DNA from: Homalodisca vitripennis
Lineage: Eukaryota; Arthropoda; Insecta; Hemiptera; Cicadellidae
Reading direction: 5' to 3'
NCBI RefSeq assembly: GCF_021130785.1
Contig: NC_060213.1
Location: 93,798,501-93,862,500, forward strand
DNA: 64,000 bases
Below, in pieces: positions 1 to 10,964 of the stretch. Within the stretch, counting starts at the first letter, position 1. The number at the start of each line of letters is the position of its first letter. The notes beneath the pieces are model-generated. The model was given only the letters and a program-made list of their open reading frames with translations, had not been told where the DNA came from and searched no databases. A program made the position numbers and the translations under genes.

Positions 1-1823
1 ATATTTCATATTAAAGGAGTCTGCCAGAAGTGATATGTTTTAGCTTATTCAAGACACAGCTGTTTAGGTAGCTTAGGTAATCTCGCTGAGCAAAATTAAT
101 ACGTTATCTTGTCAAGTCGGAGTTAATGTCACTTTAGCGGAGGGAGGACTAATCTCATTTAATCTGAGGAAACAGTTCATGTTACATAAGTATATTAAGA
201 TAAGTACGCTTAATCTCCTTTTCTTTGTAGAGCTTATTAATAAGAACGCTTATCTTGTGACGTTGTCTAACAGAAAGGTCATTCCTCTTCATAATTATTC
301 ATTTTGATATAGATAAAATAACACATATAATAAATTGTGCAACTCTTGATACATTCATATTGATAAGTATACTAAAAGCAATTTATAGTAACAAGATTTC
401 CTTAATAAAAGTTAATAATATATTTGCTATCAAAGGAATTGTACAAATTCTATCGAGTTACGTTTGATTATATAAAATGTGTGCTCCTGTATATGAATGC
501 GGCGTTAAAAATGTTTTGATTTGACTATTGTGTTTAACTCTACAAATATTATACAATATAAAATATATAATATATTCATTTTTATACCATGTATGCTCAT
601 AATTTAAAAACTATAAAGTAATTCATAAAGAATTTTCAACCGTCATATATAACCTTTAAAATATAGTACTATATTCTTTGGTAATTTGTTTTTATCAAGC
701 GACAACTCTGAACTATTACCCAAGATATTTTTGTTACATACTTATTTGGTTAATTAATTAACACTTGTACTGGTTTAAAAACTTTATCTTATTTTTCAAT
801 TTGAGATTCTTATGAGCGGATTCTTCTCTTGCTTGATAGTAGTAATGTATCTCTTAAAAATAGATGTTCTAATTATTATTTGTATACTTTCATTAAGCCT
901 GTCACTCAAGTGACCTCAGAATAGTTTTAATGTCCATACTCATAGTATGTGGAGAACGTATCCATTTATACACACGAACTCATTCATAAATTGTTCTTTA
1001 AACAAAACAACATAGAGTTCGGTTTAGTGCATCTCACTCCAAGAGCATTAGCCAGACATTTCACTTATATAGGAAGGAATAAAAACAAAATAAATTTACA
1101 AAATAAATACGTTTTTAACAATACTGAGGAGAGTTTAATTATAATATTTTACTTGTGAAATAATAACATATGTGACTGTAAACTTAGAACTTTCCATAAA
1201 AGGCAACTAACTGAAACAGGTGTGGTGTACCTTTTAATATGTTTAATTTTGTGGAACCTGTGTTCAAAAAGGCACTGGAAACGTAACTCTGGCATAAATT
1301 ATATATGCGTGAAATCGCCATAGCGCGCAGTAAAAAATCTACATGCGGTCCTTCAAACTTTCGCATCTATAGTATAAATAGTTTTCATTTATACTGGATA
1401 TAAACCCTACTTTGAAAACGGATATTTAACGGTTATTTGATTACAAATATTACGTTATACATGCAGAAACACCATTTCCGAATATGTTTTATTCTAATGT
1501 AATGTTTTGGTTAATTGTAGGCTATGTAGTATAGTAAAAGGATATTTATAAGAAAAATATATTGGACGATATGATTCACTTTAAACCCTAAAATTGGTAA
1601 CCAACGGCACAGACGTTCATCAATACCGCTTGTGAACTAATAAAGACCATAGAGCTGTCGGTCAAACCGCCGCCATTATTATTAGGCGTGTACGGTTTCA
1701 GTTAAGACATAAATTGCACCAGTGGAATAATCTAATAAAAAATATAAATTTATTTTACATTGTTTATATTCGTAATTTTACTCTTTGTCAGTTGATATCG
1801 ATCCAAATGCCGGCTAACGGATT

Positions 1824-2072
1824 ATGCACATGACGCGCTGCACGGCCTTGAAGATCTTCGTTGCTAGGTTATTATGTAGGCTAATTGTTCATATTTTATT
1901 GTTATGTTGTGAAATGGGCAATGCTCGTTCTTCAAATGATGTAGGTGAATTATTAGATGAAGAAAATATTTATGACGATGAAAGTGACATAACTTCAAAT
2001 GAAGAGCGTGATGATATTTCTTTGTCAGATATGTTTTCAGGTAGTCTGAATGATTATAGACTGGTGGAATGA
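1824..2072 (+). CDS. Acidic open frame, unrecognised
   Basis: An 82-codon frame. From about residue 30 it is rich in Asp, Glu and Ser (a run with D-V-G-E-L-L-D-E-E-N, then D-D-E-S-D-I, then E-E-R-D-D-I-S). Low-complexity acidic stretches like this are common at the N-termini of some DNA-transposon transposases, including piggyBac types, but no catalytic domain follows: the frame stops and the next 300 bases are closed. The first 30 residues are Cys/Leu-rich and probably not real coding. It lies in the segment missing from the other duplication copy. It may be a transposase N-terminal relic or chance. Confidence 0.15.
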   Translation: MHMTRCTALKIFVARLLCRLIVHILLLCCEMGNARSSNDVGELLDEENIYDDESDITSNEERDDISLSDMFSGSLNDYRLVE

Positions 2073-2249
2073 GATTTGAGTTGTGAGCAAATTGATAATG
2101 AGAGTGGCAGCAAATAATCATTATCAACAAAAGTTTATTATTCCTATTGCCCAGAGAACTCATCAAACACCAATATGGATGCGTACTGCCAAAAACGTAG
2201 TAGTTGCTGTACATTTGTATAAAAACCATTTTGTGTTGTGAATATGTGT

Positions 2250-3430
2250 ATATATTTTATAATATTCGTTTTAATCAATACAACACTGTGTGTATTCTGT
2301 AAATTTATATTATCTTACTTGCTCAAGTCATGTGAAAGTCACATTGAGTGAAAGTTAGAAAACAAATATTTACAATACACATTTTGAATTTATATAAAAA
2401 TAAATAAATAAATATAGCAGTAAATGCATATTTTTGATATTTTAACAACACATAATTCTTGGAACTAAGCACTTATTTTACAAATTTATCTAAAAAATAT
2501 GCTGGACAAAGACTGCAGGGCAAAATCTATTTTGCGTATGCCTTTGTATTATGATCCAATTCTGAATTTTATCTAAAAACTTTACATTCGTACATCAAAA
2601 TTGCTACTTGTTCCACTTATTAGAAGGCGTATGTCAATACATACCTTATTGATAAATAAGTGTTCCTAATCCGCCTATTTTTAATCCTATCTTGTATGTA
2701 ATATTTTTGTCACATATCTGTTAAACAACATGTTAACATAATGTAAAATAATATTGTTTTATTTAGCTTTACTTTTTTGTAAACGATCTTTTAAATTACG
2801 TATTTTATTGTTTTCTTTAAATATTATAAATATATCTTAATCTTTTGAAATTCTCATCAGTTTTTGAGACATACAAAAACTCAACTAAACCTCGATTAAA
2901 ACATTAAATGCCGTAAACGCACATCACTAATACTTTGGTAGTTCTAAAGTCAGTTTTTTTAAAATTCTATAGACCATTAGTTTACCGACGTGGTTTATTA
3001 TAAGATGGCAAAGAATCTAATGAGGGCATCTTATTTTACTTTTAGCAAAAAATCTTAACAGTCGTGGTGAGTTTTATCGCATGTGAAATGTAATAAATAT
3101 TATAACTATATGGTATTAACTAATCTTACGGATTCTTTTAATGTCTAGGTGTAGATTTATCCATAAGTGGGTACGTGAAAACACTTGCTATTAAATGAGT
3201 CATATAGTACAGTCGGTGAATACATTCCTTGATATAGAATGGGTTGCTCAATACAAACAAATGCATATAGAGGACTAAAGTAGACCATTTGTAACCTTAC
3301 AATTTTAAAACAGTAAAACGTATTATTTTTTTGCTTAAGAACATTTTTATGATCCTAGTTATTTTATAACAAAATTCAATTCGGAGACATAAACTAGTGA
3401 AATAGCTTATAATAAGCTTGAACACTTGTT
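2250..3430. other. No gene seen
   Basis: AT-rich sequence with stops in all frames. I recognise no repeat, RNA gene or conserved frame here. Confidence 0.5.
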
Positions 3431-3440
3431 ATCTTCGCAA

Positions 3441-3444
3441 CACA

Positions 3445-3477
<33 letters not shown>

Positions 3478-3484
3478 ACACACA
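3441..3484. repeat. (CA)n-(CG)n-(CA)n microsatellite
   Basis: Ten CA units, then seven CG units, then CA again. The tract occupies the place where the 5' half of a tRNA-like sequence would be. The surviving 3' half starts directly after it. Confidence 0.95.
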
Positions 3485-3487
3485 GGC

Positions 3488-3533
3488 AAGTCCGGCAAGT
3501 GAGAGATCCGGGTTCGACTCCCGGCGGACTAAG
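3488..3533 (+). pseudogene. tRNA-like unit, 3' half only
   Basis: It retains the anticodon-loop end (CCGGCAA), the stem strand GTGAG, and a full T arm with B-box GGTTCGACTCC. The acceptor strand reads CGGAC instead of the CGGAGC of the better copies. The D arm and 5' acceptor strand are missing and replaced by the preceding CA/CG microsatellite. It lies about 241 bases before a second tRNA-like unit and shares that unit's downstream flank, so both belong to one tandem repeat family. Confidence 0.75.
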
Positions 3534-3706
3534 TAATTTTTGTATATTCAATGTTTATTGAAATTAAATAAGACTACTGCCACTTATGCAATTTAACGGA
3601 AATAAAAGTGGTTTGACAGGTACATGGTCTTCCTATCATATGTTAATTTTCTTATTTAATCGCCTAATACGGCCAAATACAAAATAATTGAATCGGAAAA
3701 AGTAAA

Positions 3707-3773
3707 AGCTCTGATGTGTAATGGTAATTCACCCGGCTAGTGAGAGATCCGGGTTCGACTCCCGGCGGAGCAA
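3707..3773 (+). pseudogene. tRNA-like sequence, damaged D arm
   Basis: It has an A-box-like TGTGTAATGG, anticodon stem strands TTCAC and GTGAG around the loop CCGGCTA, a T arm with CCGGG/CCCGG stem and B-box, and acceptor strand CGGAGCA. About four bases that complete the D stem in the sister copies (GCAC) are missing, so the cloverleaf cannot close. A real tRNA is unlikely. Confidence 0.75.
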
Positions 3774-4302
3774 GTACTCTTTATGATTCAATGTGTATTG
3801 AAATTAAATAAGGCTATTGCCACCTATAAATTTTATGTATACATATAATCTCCATAATCCCTATATATCTACTGACCATAAATGAAAAATCACGAATGAA
3901 AAATAACCGAATCTATAGCTGTTTGCTTCTACTATCTTAAGCAGTTTTAATGTCTATTACTAATGTTGTTAAAACTTCTTAGAATCAATGTAAAATCTTT
4001 GAAATCACATTGGAAGATTTCAAAGTACATTTGCCAGATAGATTTTTGACTTTTTGGATGAAAAAAAGATTAAAGAATAAAATAAAAATGATAAATTACA
4101 CTTGATTGTCACTGGGAAAAAGACAATAAAAGACAAAGAATGTGTTACAATTAACTTCATACAATAAAGATGAAGATTTCGAACAAATTCGATTAATTTT
4201 TCATTCATGATTTACTTTTTGATTTTACAGATTCGTTTATTGTCCTTTAAACAGTATTTTCCACAGATTTTTGGTCGGCTCCAAAAGTGCGCTAGAACCG
4301 GC

Positions 4303-4344
4303 ATATATATATATATATATACATACATGTGTGTGTCTGTGTGT
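4303..4344. repeat. (TA)n/(TG)n microsatellite
   Basis: About ten TA units pass into CATACATG and then TG/TC repeats. It lies just inside the right edge of the segment missing from duplication copy 2. Confidence 0.85.
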
Positions 4345-4412
4345 TTTGTTAAACAATTTTTATTATCTGTTGTGGTTAAATATTGCCGGTGGTGATATCA
4401 GCAACGAACACG

Positions 4413-4580
4413 TTACGATACAAACTGCCGCAGGACGATAAACCTAAAGTGTTGCAGTTGTGTAAACCGTATCCGTGACAACAGCTGACTACTACAGTTA
4501 GGATCATGTTGTAACCGCAATATCTTCTGTGCCAGCACCACAACCACACCTGTTTGTGTATCTTCTTAATATCTGATATT
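4413..4580 (-). repeat. Module C, copy 1
   Basis: The minus-strand frame is open from a D-T-Q-T-G-V-V-V-V start to a stop near 4413. It aligns without indels to the copies at 42.0 and 35.3 kb: the T-G-V-(V/I)-V-V run, L-R-L-Q-H, Q-L-L-S and R-F-T-Q are shared. A second frame is also open here. The first is favoured because the 35.3-kb copy differs from the others mostly at silent positions in that frame. The module is otherwise seen in the tandem array on the right of the window. The family is not recognised. Confidence 0.5.
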
Positions 4581-6355
4581 TAATTTCTTTATCATGTACA
4601 ATTTTAAAAGTTTAATTATGTTCTACATTGAATAGTGTCTTAAGTGTTCCGTAGTATGCTAAATAACTTTAAGTAAGAAGTAAATGTTTTAAGTGAAATT
4701 TGGAAGAATGTTACACTTAATTATTAGGTTTTTTTATATATCTGATATTGCTACGCTCATCAATAATTGAAGGCACTACATAACTAAAAGATTACAAATA
4801 TCAGGAAAGGTAATATTTCGTACAATTGTTAGAAATAGTATTTAAAGACTTCAAATTTTGCTAAGATAACTGTTAAGAGTTACATTATTCGACTTTTAAA
4901 TTTTGAGTTTATTAGTTTTGATTCTGAAATTTGGATAACGTAAGACACAATGCTTATGTTTAAGGTTTATCCTTATTAATTCCAACTATTGAAAGCCTGC
5001 AGAATTTTTCAGTAATTTTATTGGGAGAAGTTAAATGCCAATAGTATAGCACTCTTATTCATGAAACAGTTACTTTATTATCAATGCCTAGGTCCTGAAA
5101 ACTAGTTAATTTGTATTAGCGGGTTACAATACAAAATATAATGCCATAAAAACTGAGTTTTAATATAGGATACAAGCAATTTAAAGATGAATTTCTTTGA
5201 AACTTTATACTGCAACGAAATTTCGTACAAAAACAGTAAAGGTGTATTACCAAATACATGTCTTACTTTCAGCATAGATATATTTTAAATAGTTAAAAAT
5301 TTGTTCTAGCATTTATACCCAAATTTGATTGTGAGATTAGGACCTCTTCCCTTATCGCCCACGTTTAACCTTGAACTTCGAAAATTATCTTCCAAATTGT
5401 CAAAAATTTGAACTAAAACTGTTTTACACATGTTTCTCTATTGTTTTCTGACGTGCTTAATCAAGAGTTTGACAATAACGTTTGCCCTTGCTGAATTTAG
5501 CTGATTTCTCTATATAAATAACTTTGCATTAAATTTTTTAATGGTTTTCCCCCGTTTCATCAACATTTTGGAGACTTTGAACGACTTTTTTTATTACTTG
5601 GGAAATGCACGATACAGCTGTTATTTTGCTTTAACTTGATACAATTTCTTTTTATTCTGAAAGTAGCAGTCCTAATCTATTTTCTTTCATGAGATGAACA
5701 TGTACCTTTTTCAGTAAGTTCAGTAACTTCAGGTCTTCCCCAAGATTAGTTAACTAAGCATATAATTTGATAATACACACCTGATTTTACAAATACTTTT
5801 TATATTTCCAAAAACACGATTAGGCGCTAGGTAAATGTGATATATTACAAGGTACACATTTTTATTGATTGTATATGTTTGTAATGATTTTAAGCTAGAA
5901 ATTTAACATTGATTCAAATTTTTGGTTTTTATTCTGGCATGTTCTTCCTGCAGTCAAATGACAAAAGTTACATCTTTTAGCCAACATCCTTAACTGTTCA
6001 CAGAGTGCCTTGTGACGATGGTTACAGGAAAATTGCCAGCTTTAGATGAGTATAACCACTACAGCTTAGTACAATAAGTTCATAAATAAGATAGATCTGT
6101 TTATTACTTACTAGGAAATAACTAGATTATGTACACTGTAACGAATCAATAAATTTTATAACAAACTCCCTCTTAGGCTTATACACATATGATCTTTTAA
6201 GACCTACTCGTTTCCCAAAAAAATTTTGAACCATTAAATTTGCAAAACATATGGAAATCTTTGAATTCAAACTGGTACCTTTTCACTCTTTGAATTCCGG
6301 CACGATACCAAAGTTTTTCCAGCCTTGAAGTCATACAAATTTTTATTTTTTGTTT
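4581..6355. other. No gene seen (inside duplication copy 1)
   Basis: AT-rich sequence conserved with copy 2 apart from the 311-base segment at about 4866-5176 that copy 2 lacks. No frame or RNA is recognised. Confidence 0.5.
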
Positions 6356-6360
6356 TACAG

Positions 6361-6634
6361 ATTACCTTGGCCTCCTGTTTTTACAATTTTAAAACGTTTA
6401 CTTGCTTCAAAATGAACTGTGCTTGGTATTTCCTGTGAGACTTTTGTGAAACAACTAGTTGAAATTCACAACACTCTACATACTCAATTACATGCCCATA
6501 AACCTACTATCCATACGGTTACACGTAAGATATTCTGGGTCAGTATTTACTTAGTACCTAAATACGAAACAAATTCTATTACTAACATTACAGAGTTTGT
6601 CCCTCCTTTATATAAGAGAGTGAAGCATGTATAA
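6361..6634 (+). CDS. Exon-like stretch with a 71-codon open frame
   Basis: A good splice-acceptor-like sequence (pyrimidine-rich, ending TTTTACAG) ends at 6360. An open frame runs from 6419 to 6634. The other duplication copy keeps the same frame with three base changes, two of which alter residues (Val to Ala, His to Leu). The product would be a small basic, Thr/His/Lys-rich peptide that I do not recognise. It has no signal peptide or membrane segment. At about 97% identity over the whole duplication, an intact frame in both copies is weak evidence for coding. Confidence 0.2.
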
Positions 6635-7514
6635 AACATGTCACACTTTAATCAATTTATGTACTAGCTGAAATAGAGCATACTTCTATTTAGGCTCCTG
6701 TATACTATACATATTCTTAATTTTTATACCTAGGCTAACCTACTTTGAAATTAAATAACATATTAAGGGAACAAGTTTTTTAAGTACCCACCTAAAGTAA
6801 TACTATTTTTAATATACTCATTTTAGGTGAAGTCCGTTAAATGTACGCACTTTATATAGGTTTGTAGAATAAACCTTACAACACAGATAAATGTAAAACC
6901 CCACCTCGCAAGATGTAACTAATTTTTATCCCTCTTTTGATGTTCCCGAATTATTTTCTACTCATGTAACCAACTTCAACAGGAGTAATATTTCGTTCCA
7001 TCCTACTTGTAACTAAAATCAATTAAATTTTAATTTTAATACATTGAACACTGGTATAAGCAAACATAAACCATAACCTCAAAATATTGGAAAATTTCAA
7101 TCAGCTTAAATTTTAGATATTTGATGGTAACCAAAATAACATAAACAATTACTACCAGATACTTAAATCGGTGTTTTTTTAGTGGTTAGGAAGTCACCTT
7201 TAAGCTATTGGTTCCCAGATTAAATGTTAGAGAGGGCTTCTTAACCCTAACTTCGCCTGGTAAAAAATTATATCTTTATTTGACTTTGATGTATACTATG
7301 AGTCGTATACATAACCAGTCGTATACAATAACCACCACATTTGAGTAAGATAGCAATAGGATTGGTAAATAGGTTAATTTTGACACAAATCAACGAAAAA
7401 TATTCTTTATTTACAAAAAAACTATTCCAAACATTTCGGATTAAGTAAGTTTACTTTCGTAGCCACATCAATTACTATTTACTGCATTAAATAAAAACAT
7501 TGTAAAAATCTAAA

Positions 7515-7989
7515 TTGCTATATAATGTTTGAAAATGTCATTGAAATTACTAAGATTGGTAAATAAATTTTTTACTATGCGTTAACAATACCTATAACAT
7601 AAACTTTAAAATATTATCTATTCCTGAAAATTATACCACAATAAAACTAAACTTCGCCCAAAGGTACATATTACTTTGTTTTCGACACGCCGTGTGTATT
7701 GATAAATAAACAAATATATAAAATTTTCAACCCCTTAAGGGAGTAGTTTGCAATGTTAATGATTAAGCCAATTGCTTACAACCGGCTGCACAAAAATGAA
7801 AAAAAAAAAAAAACAAATTATATTGCAGTACATAATAATAAACTGTTAAGTTTTAAATGAAACTTATAAATAAAACAACTGTATTATTATTATACTGTAC
7901 TAAAGTAATAAGTACTGTTGTTTACGATGGATTATTAATAGTATGATAAGCTATGGAAAAGCAAAGAAAAGTATGATTTCCAGGCCTTT
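7515..7989. other. No gene seen; short poly(A)
   Basis: Unique AT-rich sequence after the end of the duplication. A run of 15 A lies at 7799-7813. Nothing else is recognisable. Confidence 0.5.
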
Positions 7990-7996
7990 CAGTTAT

Positions 7997-8040
<44 letters not shown>

Positions 8041-8130
8041 ATTATTCTATAAAAAAGAATTATATACCTACATCATTTCCTACATTATATACCTCCATTA
8101 TTATATACCTTATATATAATTATTATTAAT

Positions 8131-8192
<62 letters not shown>

Positions 8193-8194
8193 GC
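7990..8194. repeat. (TA)n tracts with TTATATACCT repeats between
   Basis: Two long TA runs (about 7998-8036 and 8140-8190) enclose ATT triplets and three copies of TATACCT. The right part is self-complementary and could form a cruciform. Confidence 0.9.
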
Positions 8195-8334
8195 CAAGCA
8201 GAATAAATTCATTCCGAAATTGATGATTGCTTTGACAGACGAGGCAAATAGATTTTTATTTAATTTATTCCAAAATGGTATTTATTAAACTCGGCCAAAC
8301 CTTACATAACAAAACTTTATAGTTAGAATCGGTT

Positions 8335-8465
8335 TGTGTCGGAGTTGAAGACGGAGTGTCCTCATCAGTACCTATATAAGAGGAGTGCATACAAAGGACG
8401 AAGTTGATGCATTTCTGACGACCAAGAGTAACAAGTTACGAACTACAGTGATTCACAATGACTAA
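8335..8465 (+). repeat. Diverged module B copy
   Basis: It shares GTCCTCATCA, an AGGAGTGCA/AGGAGTCCA motif and GCATTTCTGACGAC in order with the three module-B copies at 51.9, 56.9 and 61.5 kb. It is more diverged and differs by a one-base indel, so no common reading frame survives. It alone carries a strong TATA-box-like CCTATATAAG at 8371-8380, which the other copies do not have. The TATA match may be chance. Confidence 0.5.
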
Positions 8466-10450
8466 AACAAACAACTGCCCTTTATTAAAAGTAACTTTTT
8501 AATTCAAGGTCTGTTTTATGTTTTGTAGATACAATTCTGTAGTTAAACCACATTAATAGTTTCTTTGGACACACATACATATTTCTGAAACTGTGTTCTA
8601 ATTTGTGTGATTTTCTAAAACTTTGAATATTGCTTAAAGAGATCTAAGTATTATTTTTACATTATATTTATATTTGACCTACACAACTATACCAATGTAT
8701 GGTGTATAGTATTTTCTATTTCCAAAAATGTTTTCAGAGACAGAAAACCGAAATAAAATCTTATGGTACTGTTATTATGATCTAAATATTCAGTAAAGAG
8801 TTACAATAATATCAATACCATTGTTATTATTATTTTCAATAGAGTAATATTTATTAATCCTATAAATCTGTTTTATTATATCTAATATAATCATTACTAT
8901 TTCAAACCCATATTTTGAATTAATCTCACCACTTTTTTTCAATTTGTTTACGTAAACAGTCTTGAAAACTAGGAGTAAGCTTGATTATAACAACACTTCT
9001 TGTAACAAAAATTTTATAAATTGACTATGGAGTAGGAAAACATCATGCAAATAAAATTAAAGTATATAGTAAATACATGCTGTTCAGTAGAATTAAACAA
9101 ATATTTTAGTCAGTGTGCAGTGTTTGGTCAGTACAGTAATACAGATATAAAAGCTCAAATTAGTGTTTAACATCAATAAAAATTAAAATACTGTCATAAA
9201 ACCCATCTCAGTTGTCAAGTATGACTGTCAGATTTGCATTTAAATTTTTAAAATAACGTTTTTACAGTAATTATCTGCAGTATTACGTAACAGCTGATCT
9301 TTATATAAAACGTTATTGCTCTTTTTACTGGCATTTTTGATTACTTTTTAAGTCAATGGTAAGGTAATATGTAGTGATCAAAAATCAAATATTTTAAATC
9401 AGCTTATTTTTTACATTAAGGTTACATCAAGGATAGTGAAATAATCGATAATTTTTTACCTATTCCTTAAAGGAGAAATAGTTTGTCTAATACAATAAGA
9501 AAATGGACGACATGTCGATTTTCTGTATGGACATCACCATTTAATGCATATCCTATCAGAAACACGGTTGAGGATTCTATATTTTAAACTAACTTTATTT
9601 AATACGTCTGACAGTTTGACTTTGCTAATATACCCGAATATAGAAGGTAAATTTGGAATGGGTGAAATGAAAGAAAGTGTTTGTGTTAGTATGATTTTAC
9701 AGTCCATGAAATATGATAATTGGCAGCGGTATATTTTATTGCGTGTGTAAGGTGTATGTTGCAAAGCAGGTGTGAAGTACCGACATGCATTGTGGACTAT
9801 TTTTTCTCATTTTTAATTTCCTTCAAGGCGCTTGTTTTGAAATTAAGAGGTGTCAATTTAATTCATGTTATACGTTATATATTGTTTGCTTGTAAGGAAG
9901 TCTCCATACTGTCAGGGATTGGATGGAACAGGTACAGTTACCGCAGGTGCTCGTACATATTCTGCGTAAATATGTTGCTCATTTACCGTTAAGTCTCTTT
10001 GAGAGTGGGTGTGTAATTTATTATTACTATATAATTTAGAAGCAGTTGTCGTTGGCTTTGCTCATTGTTTCTTTGCGAAATTATATTTATTTCATGAATA
10101 GCTTTCACGATTTCAATAACACTTTAAATATTTTAAACCAATGAAGAGTAACATTACAGTTAAGGTTGATATTTTCGTAGTAGAAGTATTGATTTAATAC
10201 GAAGTATTTTTAAGCAAAGGAATAACACGTAATGTATATCAGGTACTTTTTTAGTTCTTGGTTAAATATTTCATAAGTGGTTAGATCATTCTGTCGATAT
10301 CGTTTAGACAGGCGGGCTGAAATATATGTAATTTTTTCAGTCCCAAAAGTCTCAGCCTTTGCTAAAACTTGGATAGTAAGTCGAAAATTATATTTATTCC
10401 ACATTTGTAAATTTAACGCTATATCACATGAAATCAATTAATAGTTATAA
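8466..10450. other. No gene seen
   Basis: AT-rich sequence. Short open frames between 9530 and 9990 overlap on both strands and resemble no known family, so I do not call them. No RNA gene is visible. Confidence 0.45.
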
Positions 10451-10454
10451 GAAT

Positions 10455-10575
10455 TTTTACTTTGTCCCCTAAAAATTACGAAAGTCAAACAAAGGATGCA
10501 GTAACGTATTAAGAGAATTTTAAACTGTAATTATCAAAGTTACATCTCTAAATCGTTAAAGTTAAATCTCTAAAT
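10455..10575 (+). repeat. Module F, diverged copy
   Basis: It keeps the order CCCCTAAAAATTACGAAA, CAAAGGATGCAGTAA and AAAGTTACA of the module F core, with many changes and an internal stop. It lies directly beside the tRNA-headed tandem repeat and 0.7 kb before a fuller module F copy. Confidence 0.5.
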
Positions 10576-10629
10576 ATTATATAACGTATTATATAATAAT
10601 TTCAATAAACATTGAATCACAAAAAGTAC

Positions 10630-10700
10630 TTGCTACGCCGGGAGTCGAACCCGGATCTCTCACTTGCCGGGTGAATGTGCTACCATTACACCACAGAGCG
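10630..10700 (-). tRNA. tRNA-like sequence, loop would read GGC (Ala); probably a pseudogene or SINE head
   Basis: The best-preserved head of this locus. It has A-box TGGTGTAATGG, D stem GTGT/GCAC, anticodon stem TTCAC/GTGAG with loop CCGGCAA, a four- to five-base variable region, T stem CCGGG/CCCGG and B-box GGTTCGACTCC. The loop position that is normally U33 is C, and the anticodon would be GGC, which is not the usual alanine anticodon in animals. The acceptor stem has mismatches (CGCTCTG against CGTAGCA). Pol III boxes are intact, so it may be transcribed. Function as a tRNA is unlikely. Confidence 0.5.
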
Positions 10701-10880
10701 CTTACTTTTCCGATTCAATTATTTTGTATTTGGCCATATCTGTCACATATGCTTTTAAATAAGCAAACTAACATATAATCGGAAGACCAAATACCTGTCA
10801 AACGACTTTTATGTACATTAAATTGTATAAATGTCAATAGCCTTATTTAATTTCAATAAACATTGAATCACAAAAAGGAC

Positions 10881-10951
10881 TTCCTCCGCCGGGAGTCGAA
10901 CCTGGATCTCTCACTTGCCGGGTGAATGTGCTACCATTACACCACTTTCTG
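10881..10951 (-). pseudogene. tRNA-like sequence, broken acceptor stem
   Basis: The D arm, CCGGCAA loop and B-box are as in the sister head 250 bases away. The 5' acceptor strand reads CAGAAAG and cannot pair with CGGAGGA, and the T stem has one T for G change. Homology to the unit ends just beyond its 5' side. Confidence 0.7.
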
Positions 10952-10964
10952 TTTTATTTGCAAT

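Larger units (their letters stand above)
3487..3840 (+). repeat. Tandem tRNA-headed repeat, locus 1 (two units)
   Basis: The unit is about 241 bases: a tRNA-like head followed by a conserved tail that contains ATTCAATGTTTATTGAAATT, a Gly/Phe-free AT stretch, a GTTTGACAGG motif and AAAATAATTGAATCGG just before the next head. The same tail links the two heads at 10.6-10.95 kb and precedes the head at 58.1 kb. A tRNA-like head with Pol III boxes and a fixed tail resembles a tRNA-derived SINE. The head-to-tail arrangement is closer to a small satellite. Confidence 0.75.
986..4367. other. 3.38-kb segment present only in duplication copy 1
   Basis: The flanks of this segment are joined directly in copy 2 (junction near 22199/22200). 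The edges share only one or two bases, and I see no clear target-site duplication or terminal inverted repeat. A deletion from copy 2 is therefore at least as likely as an insertion into copy 1. It holds an acidic open frame, a CA/CG microsatellite, two tRNA-like repeat units and a short TA/TG tract. About 2250-3430 and 3845-4300 show nothing recognisable. Confidence 0.8.
1..7514 (+). repeat. Segmental duplication, copy 1 (left end outside window)
   Basis: This segment matches 21213-25068 in the same orientation at about 97% identity in the stretches I compared by eye. Homology starts at the first base of the window, so the true left end is not visible. It stops near 7514, where copy 1 continues with a different sequence. 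Two stretches here are absent from copy 2: 986-4367 and about 4866-5176. The second has a 3-base AAG match at both edges, as expected for a short-homology deletion in copy 2. Copy 2 has small gains of its own, about 17 and 16 bases near 23.32 and 24.90 kb. The duplication contains one module-C copy and a 71-codon open frame. It could be a genomic duplication, a large mobile element or an unmerged haplotype in the assembly. Confidence 0.9.
10585..10960 (-). repeat. Tandem tRNA-headed repeat, locus 2 (two units)
   Basis: Two tRNA-like heads about 250 bases apart on the minus strand, joined by the same tail sequence as locus 1 (GTTTGACAGG, the AATTGAATCGG motif before the head, and CAATGTTTATTGAAATT after it). 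The orientation is opposite to locus 1. Confidence 0.8.

Noticed and set aside
948..1158. 69-codon plus frame at the left end of the copy-1-only segment
   Set aside because: It crosses the junction of the segment missing from the other duplication copy and has no conserved part or recognisable domain.
9534..9992. Overlapping open frames on both strands
   Set aside because: Both strands are open over the same bases, with no recognisable residues and no repeat support; likely chance.
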